Positions 42,608 to 52,294 of a stretch of DNA of 64,000 nt are shown here, one piece after another. A program made the position numbers and the translations under genes. Source of the stretch: JAGQIB01 sp041393395 (GTDB lineage Bacteria > ARS69). The DNA is taken from assembly GCA_041393395.1 (NCBI GenBank), contig JAWKKG010000003.1, positions 186,001 to 250,000 on the forward strand, given 5' to 3'. The notes beneath the pieces were generated by a model. It was not told the origin of the DNA. It was given only the letters and a program-made list of their open reading frames with translations, and searched no databases. Within the stretch, counting starts at the first letter, position 1. Every line of letters begins with the position of its first letter.

Positions 42608-44842
42608 ATGGTCACCCGGAATCTGCTCGCGCTTGCGATGATCCTGTCACTCTCGCTCCCGGAAGGCGCCGTGGCGCAATGGGCGACGGACGGCAATCCC
42701 GTCTGCACGTCGACCGGCGCCCAGAACACCGTCCGGATCATCTCCGACGGTTCCGACGGCGCCTATGTCGTCTGGGCGGACCAGCGAGGCGGGCTGTCCG
42801 ACATCTACGCCCGTCGGATCGGGCGTCTCGGCGGTCCCCTCTGGACCTCGAACGGCGTCGCCCTGTGCACGGCGGCCAACGCCCAGGTCGATCCCCATCT
42901 CGTGCGCGACACGTTCGGGGCCCTCCTCTGCCTTTGGGAGGACTACCGCAACGGAAACGCGGATCTGTATCGCGGATGGCTCGATATCAGCGGTGGCACC
43001 GCGATGCCGCTGAACGGCAAACCGCTCGTGACCGCGACGGGCGCCCAGACCCATTCGGCGCTCGCGATCGGCGAGTTCCAGGATCTCGCGTACGCGGCCT
43101 GGACTGACGCCCGGAACGGGAACAACGACATCTACGCGCGTCCGTTCGACACGACGACGTTCGACTACTGGGGCGCGAACGGTCTCGCGCTGTGCACGGA
43201 TCCGGCGGATCAGGACTTCCCGGCGATCGCTTCCTCGGCGACGGCGACGATCGTCGCTTGGGAGGACTTCCGGAACGGCAACTACGACATCTACGCGCAA
43301 CGGCCGATGCCCGGCGGCACGGTCGGCTGGGCGGCGAACGGAGTCGCGGTCTGCACGAACACGGCCGCGCAGGTGAGTCCGATGATCGTCTCGAGCGGAA
43401 CCGGCGCGATCATCGCGTGGAACGATCGGCGTCACGGCACCGGCGTCAACGCGCTCTATGCTCAACGCGTCGACGGCAACGGCGTGCCGCAGTGGGCGGC
43501 CGGCGGCATTCCGCTCGCGATCTCCACGAACCTGATCATCCTCCCGCGCATGATTCCGGACGGCTCCGACGGCGCGATCCTCGTCTGGGAAGACGACCGC
43601 AACCTCGCGACGACCGGTCCCGACATCTTCGCGCAGCGCGTGACGTTCGGCGGCGCCGTGCAGTGGGGCGCGAACGGACTGGCCGTGTGCACCGCGCCGC
43701 TCGCCCAGTCGTCGCCGGACGTCTCGTCGGACGAAAGCGGCGGTGCGATCGTGACCTGGCAGGACGTCCGCGTGAACGGCCCCACGAACGTCTACGCGCA
43801 ACGCGTCAGCGCGGCCGGAGCACCGCTCTGGACGGCGAACGGGATCGCGGTCTGCGTCGCGACCGGGAACCAGTTCACGCCGGCGATCACCACCGAGCAG
43901 GGCGCGGCGTACGTCGCGTGGGAGGATCGGCGGAGCGACCTCTCGGGCGACGTGTACGCGCAGCGGATCGACGTCGCGAGCGGCCAGCTCGGTCTCCCGC
44001 AGGCGTGGATCACGTCGATCGTGGACGTGCCGAACGACGAAGGCGGATTCGTCCGTCTCGCGTTCCAGCGGGGCGACGGTGCCGTTCCCGGCGACGAATA
44101 CGAGATCCTCGATGCGGAGTATCACGGCGGAGATGTGGTCGCGCTCGTGACGGACGACGGCAGTCTCACGTATACCGTGGACGTGCTCACCGAGGGCGTA
44201 GGCGTGCCGAATCACTACACGGTGTTCGGACGCGGTGGGCTCGGCAACACGGTCGCGGGAACGTCGATCGATAACCTCGCGCCCCCCGCGCCCACGCTCA
44301 CCGGTGGACGAAACGGCACGAACGTGGATCTCGCGTGGAACGTGACGGCGGCCGACGTCGATCACTGGTCGATCTTCCGCTCCGACGTCTCCGGCGTGTA
44401 CGCGGACGTGGGAACGAACTCGTACTCGGACCTCGGTGTTCCGACGTCCGAGCTTCACTACCAGGTACGGGGCGTGGACGTGCACGGAAACGTCGGCGCG
44501 CTCTCGAACGAGCTCGTCGTGCCGGCGACGTCGACGGCGGCAGGCGAGGCCTCGGTGTCCCCGCGATCGCTCGCTCTCCGCCCGGCGTCGCCGAATCCGT
44601 TCTCGGACGCGACCAGCGTCGGCCTCGGCCTGCCCCGCGCGGGCGACGTGACGGTCGAGCTGTTCGACGCGGCGGGACGTCGAGTCGCGACGCGGTCGCT
44701 CGGTCGGACGGACCCGGGCTGGCAGAACCTGATGATCGACGGTCGGGACGACGCCGGGAGGCCGCTCGGGAGCGGAGTCTACTTCTGTCGCGTGAGCGCG
44801 GGCGGTGAGACCCGAACGACCAAGGTCGTCGTTCGCCGGTGA
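42608..44842 (+). CDS. Secreted repeat protein with fibronectin-like and sorting domains
   Basis: 744 residues, ATG 42608. A signal peptide ends 'EGAVAQ'. Seven or eight repeats of about 55-62 residues follow (43-450), each with 'NG.AVCT...Q..P.I.SDG.GGAI..W.D.R.....DIYAQRV'. They probably form a beta-propeller. Residues about 560-640 form a fibronectin-III-like domain ('LTGGRNGTNVDLAWNVTAADVDHWSIFRS'). The tail is 'LRPASPNPFSDATSVGLGLP' with 'GRPLGSGVYFCRVSAGGETRTTKVVVRR', a type IX-style sorting domain. The ligand is unknown. The 221-base gap upstream, shared with the kinase gene, holds no other gene. Confidence 0.9.
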   Translation: MVTRNLLALAMILSLSLPEGAVAQWATDGNPVCTSTGAQNTVRIISDGSDGAYVVWADQRGGLSDIYARRIGRLGGPLWTSNGVALCTAANAQVDPHLVRDTFGALLCLWEDYRNGNADLYRGWLDISGGTAMPLNGKPLVTATGAQTHSALAIGEFQDLAYAAWTDARNGNNDIYARPFDTTTFDYWGANGLALCTDPADQDFPAIASSATATIVAWEDFRNGNYDIYAQRPMPGGTVGWAANGVAVCTNTAAQVSPMIVSSGTGAIIAWNDRRHGTGVNALYAQRVDGNGVPQWAAGGIPLAISTNLIILPRMIPDGSDGAILVWEDDRNLATTGPDIFAQRVTFGGAVQWGANGLAVCTAPLAQSSPDVSSDESGGAIVTWQDVRVNGPTNVYAQRVSAAGAPLWTANGIAVCVATGNQFTPAITTEQGAAYVAWEDRRSDLSGDVYAQRIDVASGQLGLPQAWITSIVDVPNDEGGFVRLAFQRGDGAVPGDEYEILDAEYHGGDVVALVTDDGSLTYTVDVLTEGVGVPNHYTVFGRGGLGNTVAGTSIDNLAPPAPTLTGGRNGTNVDLAWNVTAADVDHWSIFRSDVSGVYADVGTNSYSDLGVPTSELHYQVRGVDVHGNVGALSNELVVPATSTAAGEASVSPRSLALRPASPNPFSDATSVGLGLPRAGDVTVELFDAAGRRVATRSLGRTDPGWQNLMIDGRDDAGRPLGSGVYFCRVSAGGETRTTKVVVRR

Positions 44843-44902
44843 CCGCAGCGGGCGAGGGGTGACACGGGAACCGGACCGGGGCAGACTCGGGCCGGAGGCG
44901 CG

Positions 44903-46147
44903 ATGCGCGAAACGGTCCGGTTCCTCACCCTCAACCGACGATTCCTCGCGTTCGGCTTCGCGCTGACGTTCTTCTCGTCATTCGGGCAGACGTTCTTTCT
45001 CTCCCTGTTCGCGGGCGAGATCCGCGAGCAGTTCGCGCTCTCGCACGGCACGTGGGGTCTCGTGTACTCCCTCGCGACGCTCGCGAGCGGGCTCACCGTG
45101 GGTCGGCTGGGCGCCGGCATCGATCGGATGAGCCTGACGCGCTACACGGCCTTCGTCTGCGGCGCGCTCGTGGTGTCGGCACTCGGGTTCGCCGCCGTGA
45201 CCTCGATCGCCACGCTCGCGATCGCGGTGTTCGCGATGCGTCTCACCGGGCAGGGCCTCATGGGGCACGTCGCGATGACGAGCATGGCGCGGTACTTCGA
45301 ACGCGAGCGCGGGCGCGCCATCTCGATCGCCCTGCTCGGGTTCCCCGTGGGCGAGGCGACGTTGCCGCCGCTGGCGGTTGGCCTGAAAGCCACTCTCGGG
45401 TGGAGAGGCACCTGGCTGCTGGTCGGCGGAGTGCTCGCGATCGTGCTGGTTCCCCTGGTGCTCGCGCTCCTCGGGGGCCACGAACGTCGGCACGAGGAGT
45501 GGGCCGCGCGGGCCGCGGCGCCGGCTTCCGCGCGTGACGGCGACGCGACCGCCCGCGACTGGACGCGCGCGGAAGTTCTGCGCGATCCGCGGTTCTGGCT
45601 CGTCCTCCCGGCCGCCGTCACCTGCGGCTTCCTGCTGACCGGCCTGTTCTTCCACCAGGTGCATCTCACCGAGGCCAAGGGCTGGAGCCTCGAATGGTAC
45701 GCGCTCGGATTCTCCGGTTTCGCCGTCTCGCAGATCGTGTGCACGCTCGGTGCCGGCCCCCTCGTGGACCGCTACGGCGCGCGTCGATTGATGACGGTGT
45801 TCCTCGCCCCGATCGCCGCCGGACTCGTGATTGTCGCGACGCGGTCCGAGCTCGTCTCCGCGTTCCTCTATCTCGCGCTGGCCGGTGTCTCCTCCGGATC
45901 GAGTCGCACCATCGGCGGCGCGTTCTGGGCGGAGATCTACGGGACGAAGCACCTCGGGTCGATCCGCGCCATGCTCTCCGCCCTGTTCGTGGTGGCAACC
46001 GCGGTAGCCCCCGTATCCATGGGCGCGTTGATCGATCGTGGCGTTTCCATGGAGACGATTGCGTGGCTCGGCTTCGCGTGGACGATCGGGGCGGCCGGAC
46101 TCGCCGCCTTCGCGGTGCGAGGAGCCGGCACCCGATCAAGCGCCTAG
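44903..46147 (+). CDS. Major facilitator superfamily transporter
   Basis: 414 residues, ATG 44903. Twelve hydrophobic helices are visible in two groups of six around a charged central loop (residues about 190-235). 'LATLASGLTVGRLGAGIDRMSLTRY' matches the MFS loop 2-3 motif and 'GAGPLVDRYGARRLM' is its second-half counterpart. Overall form ('FFSSFGQTFFLSLFAGEIREQF', 'RAISIALLGFPVGEA') resembles the monocarboxylate/oxalate-formate type of carrier. Substrate unknown. It stands alone between the surface protein gene and the next gene, 39 bases downstream. Confidence 0.92.
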   Translation: MRETVRFLTLNRRFLAFGFALTFFSSFGQTFFLSLFAGEIREQFALSHGTWGLVYSLATLASGLTVGRLGAGIDRMSLTRYTAFVCGALVVSALGFAAVTSIATLAIAVFAMRLTGQGLMGHVAMTSMARYFERERGRAISIALLGFPVGEATLPPLAVGLKATLGWRGTWLLVGGVLAIVLVPLVLALLGGHERRHEEWAARAAAPASARDGDATARDWTRAEVLRDPRFWLVLPAAVTCGFLLTGLFFHQVHLTEAKGWSLEWYALGFSGFAVSQIVCTLGAGPLVDRYGARRLMTVFLAPIAAGLVIVATRSELVSAFLYLALAGVSSGSSRTIGGAFWAEIYGTKHLGSIRAMLSALFVVATAVAPVSMGALIDRGVSMETIAWLGFAWTIGAAGLAAFAVRGAGTRSSA

Positions 46148-46186
46148 GGGGAACGGTCGATCGACGGGGCAGACCCCTCGGAGACC

Positions 46187-47065
46187 GTGGTGACCACTTC
46201 CACCGCACGCTGCGCGCTGTGTTTCGGACGGCTGGACGAAGGGAGCGTGGACGTGGCCGGCGAGACGCTGTGCCGCACCTGCGCTCATCTGGCCGTGCCG
46301 TCCTCTGCCACCCACCACCCCCCGCCCGCCCAGGGGTATGCGCCGGCCGCGCGGGATCGGCAAGTGCGCGAGGTGCCGCCGCATCTCGATCAGGACGTCG
46401 ACTCGGTCGCGGAGCGCGTCTGCCGTGAGGCCGGCGTGCCGCTCACCGCGGATCCGGAGTTCGTCGACGAGGCGTCGCGCCCGCTGTTCTCGGGGGAGGG
46501 CACCTTCGGTGAGCGTCTCCTCCGGGACATCCGGGAGTGGTGCGCGGGCCGCCGGTGGCAGGTTCGAGTCCCCGTCCTCTTGTTCTTCGCCTGGCTGTGG
46601 ATCCGGCACTCGTCGGACTACGAGTACCAGTCCGTGTTCAAGGGACTGAACCTCGGAATCCACGAGCTCGGGCACTACGTGTTCGCGCCGGGCGGCGACC
46701 TCCTGGCGGCGCTCGGCGGATCCCTGCTGCAGTGCCTCGTCCCGTTCATCGCCATGGCGATGTTCGTGAAGCAGCGGGACTGGTTCGCGGTGTCGTTCGC
46801 GTGGGGATGGCTCGCCACGAACTACTTCGAGCTCGCGCCGTACGTCGGCGACGCGGTGCGAATGGAGCTGCCGCTTGTCACGCCCGGTGGCGGCCATCCG
46901 ATCCACGACTGGAACTACATCCTCGGGGATCTCGGCTGGCTTCGCTACACGGAGAACCTCGCGGCCGCGCACACGTTCGCCGCGCACGCGAGCATGATCG
47001 TGTGTCTCGCATCGATGACCTGGATCCTGGTCGAGATGTTCCGCGCGAAGGCGCCTTCGCGCTAG
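46187..47065 (+). CDS. Uncharacterised membrane protein with zinc-ribbon N-terminus and HELGH motif
   Basis: 292 residues from GTG 46187 (GTG GTG); I do not recognise the family. The N-terminus has two CxxC pairs ('CALC' 9-12, 'CRTC' 29-32) forming a likely zinc ribbon, then a Pro-rich linker. Four hydrophobic segments follow ('VPVLLFFAWLWI', 'LLQCLVPFIAMAMF', 'WFAVSFAWGWLATNYF', 'SMIVCLASMTWILVEMF'). 'LNLGIHELGHYVFAPGGD' contains HExxH at the edge of a membrane segment, as in M50-type intramembrane metalloproteases, and 'HPIHDWNYILGDLGW' could supply the third ligand Asp. Site-2-protease-like activity is a hypothesis. It has no operon partner on the same strand downstream. Confidence 0.75.
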   Translation: MVTTSTARCALCFGRLDEGSVDVAGETLCRTCAHLAVPSSATHHPPPAQGYAPAARDRQVREVPPHLDQDVDSVAERVCREAGVPLTADPEFVDEASRPLFSGEGTFGERLLRDIREWCAGRRWQVRVPVLLFFAWLWIRHSSDYEYQSVFKGLNLGIHELGHYVFAPGGDLLAALGGSLLQCLVPFIAMAMFVKQRDWFAVSFAWGWLATNYFELAPYVGDAVRMELPLVTPGGGHPIHDWNYILGDLGWLRYTENLAAAHTFAAHASMIVCLASMTWILVEMFRAKAPSR

Positions 47066-47090
47066 CGGACGCCGGCAGCGTGCGCACTCC

Positions 47091-47945
47091 TCAGCCCGAC
47101 GTCGCTCCGGAGAGCGCGATCTCGAATCGCCGCCGTGCCGCCGCCGTGTCGACGTCCGGCGCGTGGCGCTCCACGAGCGTGAGCGTCTCCTCCCACAGTC
47201 GCGCGGCTTCCTCCGCCGCGTCCACGAGTGACGCGCCAAAGAGCGCGTCCACCCGCGGGCCGACTTCCGCCGGCGCGACGCGCAGTCGATCGAACGCGCG
47301 CCGGGAGCCCTTGAGCTTGCCGGGGTGCCACACCTCGTTCAGCCCGCACAGCACGCCGAGCAGATTCGACGCGGCCTCGACCATCAGCTCGCTCAGCCAC
47401 ACGCGCTCTCCGCGTTCGGCCGCCATCACGCGGTACACCCACGCCGGCGCGGGCTTCAGGTGCTTCTCGATCATCGCCCGCCCGAGCACGCGCGGATAGA
47501 CGTCCGTCCGTTCGCGCCAGCCCGCCACGCGCTCCTCGCCCGCCAGCACGATCGCATCGCGGATCCCGAGCACGATCAGCTGCTTGTCGAGGTCGAGGTC
47601 GGTGCGCTCGTACAGGTCGTCGATGAGACGATCCACTTCGGACGCAGGCTCGAATCCGAAGTCGCACTTCACGCCGTCGATGCGACGCCAGGCGCCGAAG
47701 CCCTCCTCCGGGGTGCCGCCGTAGAAGCCGCCGCCGGACGCCTCCCCCTTCGCCTTCTCCGCCTCGAGACGCTCGGCCGTCAGCGGGCCGTCGAAGTACA
47801 GGATCGTGTCGATGTCCGAGGCCTCGTCGCAGCCGCCCCGGGCCACGGAGCCCGTGACGATCGCGGCCACGAGCGCGGGGTCGTTCGCGAACTCGGCAAA
47901 GTTGCGATGCGCAAGCTCGCGCAGGAGGTCGGTGCGATCCATCAT
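47091..47945 (-). CDS. Minimal nucleotidyltransferase-fold protein
   Basis: 284 residues from tandem ATG codons at 47945/47942; the open frame upstream is a shadow of the peptidase gene. The polymerase-beta-type signature is 'VAAIVTGSVARGGCDEASDIDTILYF' (GS...D.D) near residues 27-50, with a possible third acid in 'CDFGFEPASEVD'. The rest is helical. The family includes antibiotic nucleotidyltransferases and toxin-antitoxin NTases, but no partner toxin is adjacent and substrate is unknown. It is divergent from the aminopeptidase gene. Confidence 0.82.
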   Translation of the reverse strand: MMDRTDLLRELAHRNFAEFANDPALVAAIVTGSVARGGCDEASDIDTILYFDGPLTAERLEAEKAKGEASGGGFYGGTPEEGFGAWRRIDGVKCDFGFEPASEVDRLIDDLYERTDLDLDKQLIVLGIRDAIVLAGEERVAGWRERTDVYPRVLGRAMIEKHLKPAPAWVYRVMAAERGERVWLSELMVEAASNLLGVLCGLNEVWHPGKLKGSRRAFDRLRVAPAEVGPRVDALFGASLVDAAEEAARLWEETLTLVERHAPDVDTAAARRRFEIALSGATSG

Positions 47946-48077
47946 GCCGCGCAGGATAGCGCGCCGTCCCGCCGCCGCATCCCCGGGGCCACGAAGTGCC
48001 GGGCGCGGGGGCTGATCTCCCCGTCCGGCGGGACGAAGTTCTACCCGCGACGACCCGCGACGTCCTAGAATGCGGCC

Positions 48078-49490
48078 ATGATCTCCCCCGACCACCTGCG
48101 ACGTCGTCGCACGCAGCTCCTGTCGCGCCTCGAAACACCGGCGCTCCTGTTCGCGGGCGGCATCCTCCCGCGCAACGCCGACAACGAGTACCCGTACCGC
48201 GCCGACTCGAACTTCCTGTTCTTCTTCGGTCCCACGGAGCCCGGCGCGGCCGCGCTGTTCGATCCCCAGGAGGGTCGGGTCACGCTGTACCTGCCCGAGC
48301 GCAGCGCGACCGCGGCGCTCTGGAGCGGCGCGCAACGCTCGTTCGCGGCGGAGCGCGAGCGCCTCGACGTCGAGCGGATCGTCGCCGTCGAGGAGCTGGA
48401 AGGGGACCTGCGCCGAGAGCGGCGGGACCGCCCGTTGCACGCGCTCGCCGTGGCCGACGCGGCAACCACCGACATCGCGCGCGAGATCACCGACCTCGAC
48501 CTCGGCCCGGGCCACCCCGGCCCCGAAGCGCTCGTCGCGGCGATCGCCTCGCTGCGGCTGCGCAAGGAGAAGGCCGAGCTCGACGAGATCCGCGAGGCCG
48601 GCTCGGTGACACGCGACGGTTTCGTCACGGCGATGCGGGCGACTGCGGTCGGCGTGGCGGAATCCGAGCTCACGGCCCTCGTGGAGCACGCGTTCGCGCG
48701 TCGCCAGGGTCGCCCCGCGTACGAGACGATCCTCACCGTGCGCGGCGAGGTCCTGCACAATCACGATCACTCCGGCGTGCTCCGCGACGGCGACCTCGTG
48801 CTCACCGATGCGGGAGCGGAGATGCCCTCCGGCTGGTGCGCGGACCTCACGCGCACGTGGCCGGCCTCGGGCCGTTTCACGTCCGAGCAGCGCGACGTCT
48901 ACGAGATCGTGCTCGCGGCGCAGAAGGCGGCGCTCGCCGCGGTGCGTCCCGGCGTGGCGTGGAGCGCGGTGCATCGCGCGGCCGCGCTCGTGATCACCGA
49001 AGGCCTCGTGAGTCTCGGCGTGCTGCGCGGCGAGCCGGCGTCACTCGTGGAGCGCGGTGCGCACGCACTGTTCTTCCCGCACGGAGTCGGCCATCACCTC
49101 GGACTCGATCCGCACGACTTCGAGACGTTCGGCGACCGCATCCTCTACGGCAGCGGGCGCGAACGCGCGCAGCAGTTCGGTACGGCCTACCTGCGCACGG
49201 ACGTGGACCTCGCCCCGGGCATGGTGCTCACGGTGGAGCCCGGCCTCTACTTCACGCCCGCGATCCTCGAGTCGTACTCGGCGCGTTTTCCCGAGGCGCT
49301 CGACGCCGCGCGCGTGGAACCGTACCTGCGCGCGAACGGCGGACGCGGATTCGGCGGCGTGCGCATCGAGGACAACCTCGTGGTGACGGAGAGCGGATAC
49401 GAGATCCTGAATCCGCCGCTCGCGAAGGAGATCGTCGACGTCGAGGCGGCGGTGTCTTCGGCGCGCGAGGTCGGCGCGCCGCGCGCCTGA
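48078..49490 (+). CDS. pepP: Xaa-Pro aminopeptidase (aminopeptidase P, M24B)
   Basis: 470 residues, ATG 48078. The N-terminal AMP_N domain includes 'LFAGGILPRNADNEYPYRADSNFLFFFG'. The pita-bread catalytic domain has metal ligands in 'VLTDAGAEMPSGWCADLTRTWP' (Asp, Asp), 'FFPHGVGHHLGLDPHD' (His), 'VLTVEPGLYF' (Glu) and 'IEDNLVVTESGYEILN' (Glu). It removes N-terminal residues preceding proline using two Mn ions, in the cytoplasm. Full normal length. Confidence 0.95.
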   Translation: MISPDHLRRRRTQLLSRLETPALLFAGGILPRNADNEYPYRADSNFLFFFGPTEPGAAALFDPQEGRVTLYLPERSATAALWSGAQRSFAAERERLDVERIVAVEELEGDLRRERRDRPLHALAVADAATTDIAREITDLDLGPGHPGPEALVAAIASLRLRKEKAELDEIREAGSVTRDGFVTAMRATAVGVAESELTALVEHAFARRQGRPAYETILTVRGEVLHNHDHSGVLRDGDLVLTDAGAEMPSGWCADLTRTWPASGRFTSEQRDVYEIVLAAQKAALAAVRPGVAWSAVHRAAALVITEGLVSLGVLRGEPASLVERGAHALFFPHGVGHHLGLDPHDFETFGDRILYGSGRERAQQFGTAYLRTDVDLAPGMVLTVEPGLYFTPAILESYSARFPEALDAARVEPYLRANGGRGFGGVRIEDNLVVTESGYEILNPPLAKEIVDVEAAVSSAREVGAPRA

Positions 49491-49686
49491 TCCCGCGGCT
49501 CCCCCTCCGCCCCGAGCGCCCCGTTCGTGAACTGAAACTCCGCGCTCCAAGAATGCCCGCGAATCGCTCAATCCGGCCCGAATCCGGCGACGAAACGCCC
49601 GCGTTCGCTCAAGGCCCGCCGAAGCGCCACCGATTTTCCGTACGAAGGCCCAGGAATCGCAACTCGCTCATACATCAGGTGGCCTC

Positions 49687-52224
49687 TTGGATCGTTCCGC
49701 CGGCTCTTCGCAGCCGGGCGGCCGTGCGGCATCGCCCGCGCGGTCGCCGCTCGCACAGCAGGCAATCCGCGTCCTGCGCGGAGTGCTTCTCGTGCTCGGC
49801 ATTCTCGCCGTGGTCGCGATCATGGCGATCGCGTGGCCGAATCGCGTGCGCGCGCAGGGTCTCGACCCTCCGCTCGTGCTGCTCGACGGCGAACAGGTTC
49901 CCGCCGCGGCCGTGCCGCCGCAGCTCCGGGACGGCGAGTGGTTCATCCCCGCGTCACCGATCGCGCGCGCGCTGTGGGCCAAGCTGGAGTTCGATCCGGT
50001 CACGATGACCGTGCGCGTCACGGATCCGCTGGACGGCACCACGCTCGAGTACGTCGGCACCACGGGCGAGGGTCTGCTCGATCACTCGTTCGCGCTCTCG
50101 CTCGCGCCCGGACTCGCGGTGGGAACGTCCGAGGAAGACCTGCTCCTGCCCGTGCGCCTGATCTCCGTGCTGTTCGACCTGCAGGCGGTGGTGTCCCCGC
50201 TCGGCGACGAGATCTCGCTGATCAGCCGGCGCGCCGGCGGACCGATCGACGGTCTGCCCGCGGTCGGGCTGCGCGAGCTCGCCTGGCGCGGTTCCACGCA
50301 TCGCTACGCGGACCGCACCGACGGCGCGCTCTCGATGGACGCACGCGGGCGCGTGGGCGATCGCGGCCGTTTCGATCTGCACGGCGACGGCCAGGTCACG
50401 CCCTCCGGCGATGCGTTCCTCGGTTCCGCCACCGGCATCTGGCAGAACGGGACCGGCGACACGTGGGCGCTCGGCGACGTGCGCGGGTCCTCCACGCTGC
50501 GGTGGCTCGGCACGTACGGCCGCGGCCTGCGGGTCGACCGCGAGCGCGCGCGCGGCGAGGTGCGCTGGAGTGCCGGATGGCTGCGCCTGCAATCCGGGCA
50601 CGAGTCGTCGGGCGGCTACGCGACGTCGCCCACGCACGACGGCCAGGTCGCGTTGCTCTCCCGCTCGTGGGGCGCGCGACCGGGCGCGTCGATCGGCACG
50701 TCGTGGGGGCTCGGCGCCGCGATCACGGGCGAGCGCGAGAGCGAGAAGTCCGGGGTGCTGCTCGCGAGCGAGTACCGTCGGTACTTCGCCGACCTGCGCT
50801 GGGAGACGCGCGCCGGTCTGTACGGCAGCCCGGGCGAGGGTCTCGGGAATCGTCTCGCGTGGGAAACGTCCGCGGACTGGGTCGCACGCGAGGACCTGCG
50901 CCTGCACGGCCGCGCGGGACTGTACGGGCGCGAGTTCCGTCTCCCCGTGACGTACTTCCCGGAACAGAACACGATCTTCCTGTCGCTCGGCGGCCGGTGG
51001 CAGGCGTCGCGACGCTGGGTCGTGTCCGCGTCGCACTCCACGAACGATCGCCGCGATGCCGGCAACGTGGAGCACTGGACCACGGAGACGCTCACGTGGC
51101 AGGTTCCGTCGCTGCGGCTCCGCACGCTGAGCGCGACGCTCACGCAGTCCGCCTCGAGCGAGACCTCGTTCCGGAACGAGTTCCTGTTCGACGCGCGCGG
51201 CCAGTGGCGGGCCGGCGACTGGTTCTCCACGATGCGGCGCGTGAGCGGCGCGTCCGGCTACACCGGGACGACGGGCGCCACCGCGCGCTTCCCCGGCGTG
51301 CTCGGGCAGACCGCGGCCTCATGGAGCGAGCGCGGCGTGAGCGGCGTGTCGGCGTACCTCACGAAGACGTTCGGGCGACGCCGACCGCTGCGCGTCACCG
51401 CGGGCGGCAACTGGTCGCTGTCCACGTTGCCGAACGAGGATCCGTTCCTCGGCAGCGTGCGCGTGTCCTGGGACTTCCTGCCCGGTCACGGGATGGAGGC
51501 CGCGTACGACGAGCACCCCGCGTCGTCGTCTTCCCGGCTGCAATGGTACGGTCAGATGCGCTTCGCCGAGGGGCGCAGCGGGGGACGCATGCCCGGCGAC
51601 CGCAGCGAGCGCGACGTCTCCCGCATCGAGGGCCGCATCTGGCTCGATCGGAACGCGAACGGCGAGTTCGACCGCGGCGACCGCGCGCTCGAGGACGTGG
51701 AGGTCGTGCTGGACGACGGCCTCGCGCGCACCCGGACGGATGCGGACGGCAACTACCTGTTCGCGCGCGTGCGTGCCGGCAAGCACGGCATCCGCGTGAC
51801 GCCCGAGACCGTGCGCGCGGATCTCTCGCTGATGGACGAGCTCGCGCGTCCCGTGATCGTGCCCGCGTACAAGACCGCGCGCGCGGACTGGCGCACGTGC
51901 ACGAACCGCAAGGCCACCGGCGTGGTGTTCCGGGACCTGGATGGCGACGGCGTGCGCGACCCGGACGAGCCCGGCATCGCCGAGGCGCACGTGATGATCG
52001 AGAACCGCGGCGACACGATCACCGATCGCCTCGGGCGCTGGCGCGTGCGCGACCTGCCGCCCGGCGTGCATCTCCTGCGCGTGGACGAGTCGTCGCTCGC
52101 GGCCGACGAGCGGCCGGGGGAGGCGGTGGAGATCGTGGTGCTCCCGGACGCGGATCCGGAGGCGGTCGACGTTCCGGTGCGCGTGAAGCTGCGGCCGGTC
52201 ACACGGAAGGTGTTCGAGCCCTAG
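49687..52224 (+). CDS. Large outer-membrane protein, usher-like: stalk domains, beta-barrel and SdrD-B-like tails
   Basis: 845 residues from TTG 49687 behind AGGTGG; internal GTG codons are alternatives. A signal anchor lies at about 27-55. Next come two copper-amine-oxidase N-domain-like stalk modules ('PLVLLDGEQVP', 'LLLPVRLISVLFDLQAVVS'), then about 450 residues of alternating amphipathic strands (170-625: 'RGRFDLHGDGQV', 'GWLRLQSGHES', 'LRWETRAGLYG', 'VRVSWDFLPG') typical of an outer-membrane barrel. Two beta-sandwich modules with Ca-loop-like starts follow ('WLDRNANGEFDRGD', 'FRDLDGDGVRDPDEPGIAEA'). The layout is like that of outer-membrane ushers that extrude fibres assembled by chaperones. 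The chaperone-like gene at 60446 could be its partner (inference). Confidence 0.7.
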   Translation: MDRSAGSSQPGGRAASPARSPLAQQAIRVLRGVLLVLGILAVVAIMAIAWPNRVRAQGLDPPLVLLDGEQVPAAAVPPQLRDGEWFIPASPIARALWAKLEFDPVTMTVRVTDPLDGTTLEYVGTTGEGLLDHSFALSLAPGLAVGTSEEDLLLPVRLISVLFDLQAVVSPLGDEISLISRRAGGPIDGLPAVGLRELAWRGSTHRYADRTDGALSMDARGRVGDRGRFDLHGDGQVTPSGDAFLGSATGIWQNGTGDTWALGDVRGSSTLRWLGTYGRGLRVDRERARGEVRWSAGWLRLQSGHESSGGYATSPTHDGQVALLSRSWGARPGASIGTSWGLGAAITGERESEKSGVLLASEYRRYFADLRWETRAGLYGSPGEGLGNRLAWETSADWVAREDLRLHGRAGLYGREFRLPVTYFPEQNTIFLSLGGRWQASRRWVVSASHSTNDRRDAGNVEHWTTETLTWQVPSLRLRTLSATLTQSASSETSFRNEFLFDARGQWRAGDWFSTMRRVSGASGYTGTTGATARFPGVLGQTAASWSERGVSGVSAYLTKTFGRRRPLRVTAGGNWSLSTLPNEDPFLGSVRVSWDFLPGHGMEAAYDEHPASSSSRLQWYGQMRFAEGRSGGRMPGDRSERDVSRIEGRIWLDRNANGEFDRGDRALEDVEVVLDDGLARTRTDADGNYLFARVRAGKHGIRVTPETVRADLSLMDELARPVIVPAYKTARADWRTCTNRKATGVVFRDLDGDGVRDPDEPGIAEAHVMIENRGDTITDRLGRWRVRDLPPGVHLLRVDESSLAADERPGEAVEIVVLPDADPEAVDVPVRVKLRPVTRKVFEP

Positions 52225-52294
52225 GAGCGTGTTGTTCGAGCTCCAGGACCGTCCAAAGCTTGCCGAGTAGGACCCCACAAGTTTTCCTTGATAT

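Noticed and set aside
40071..42641. Plus-strand open frame of about 856 codons opposite the Ser/Thr kinase
   Set aside because: Kinase motifs on the minus strand are complete; the antisense protein is Arg/Val/His-rich without recognisable features.
47946..48077. Possible small gene between the nucleotidyltransferase and aminopeptidase P genes
   Set aside because: No start with a ribosome binding site and no meaningful translation; treated as a divergent promoter region.
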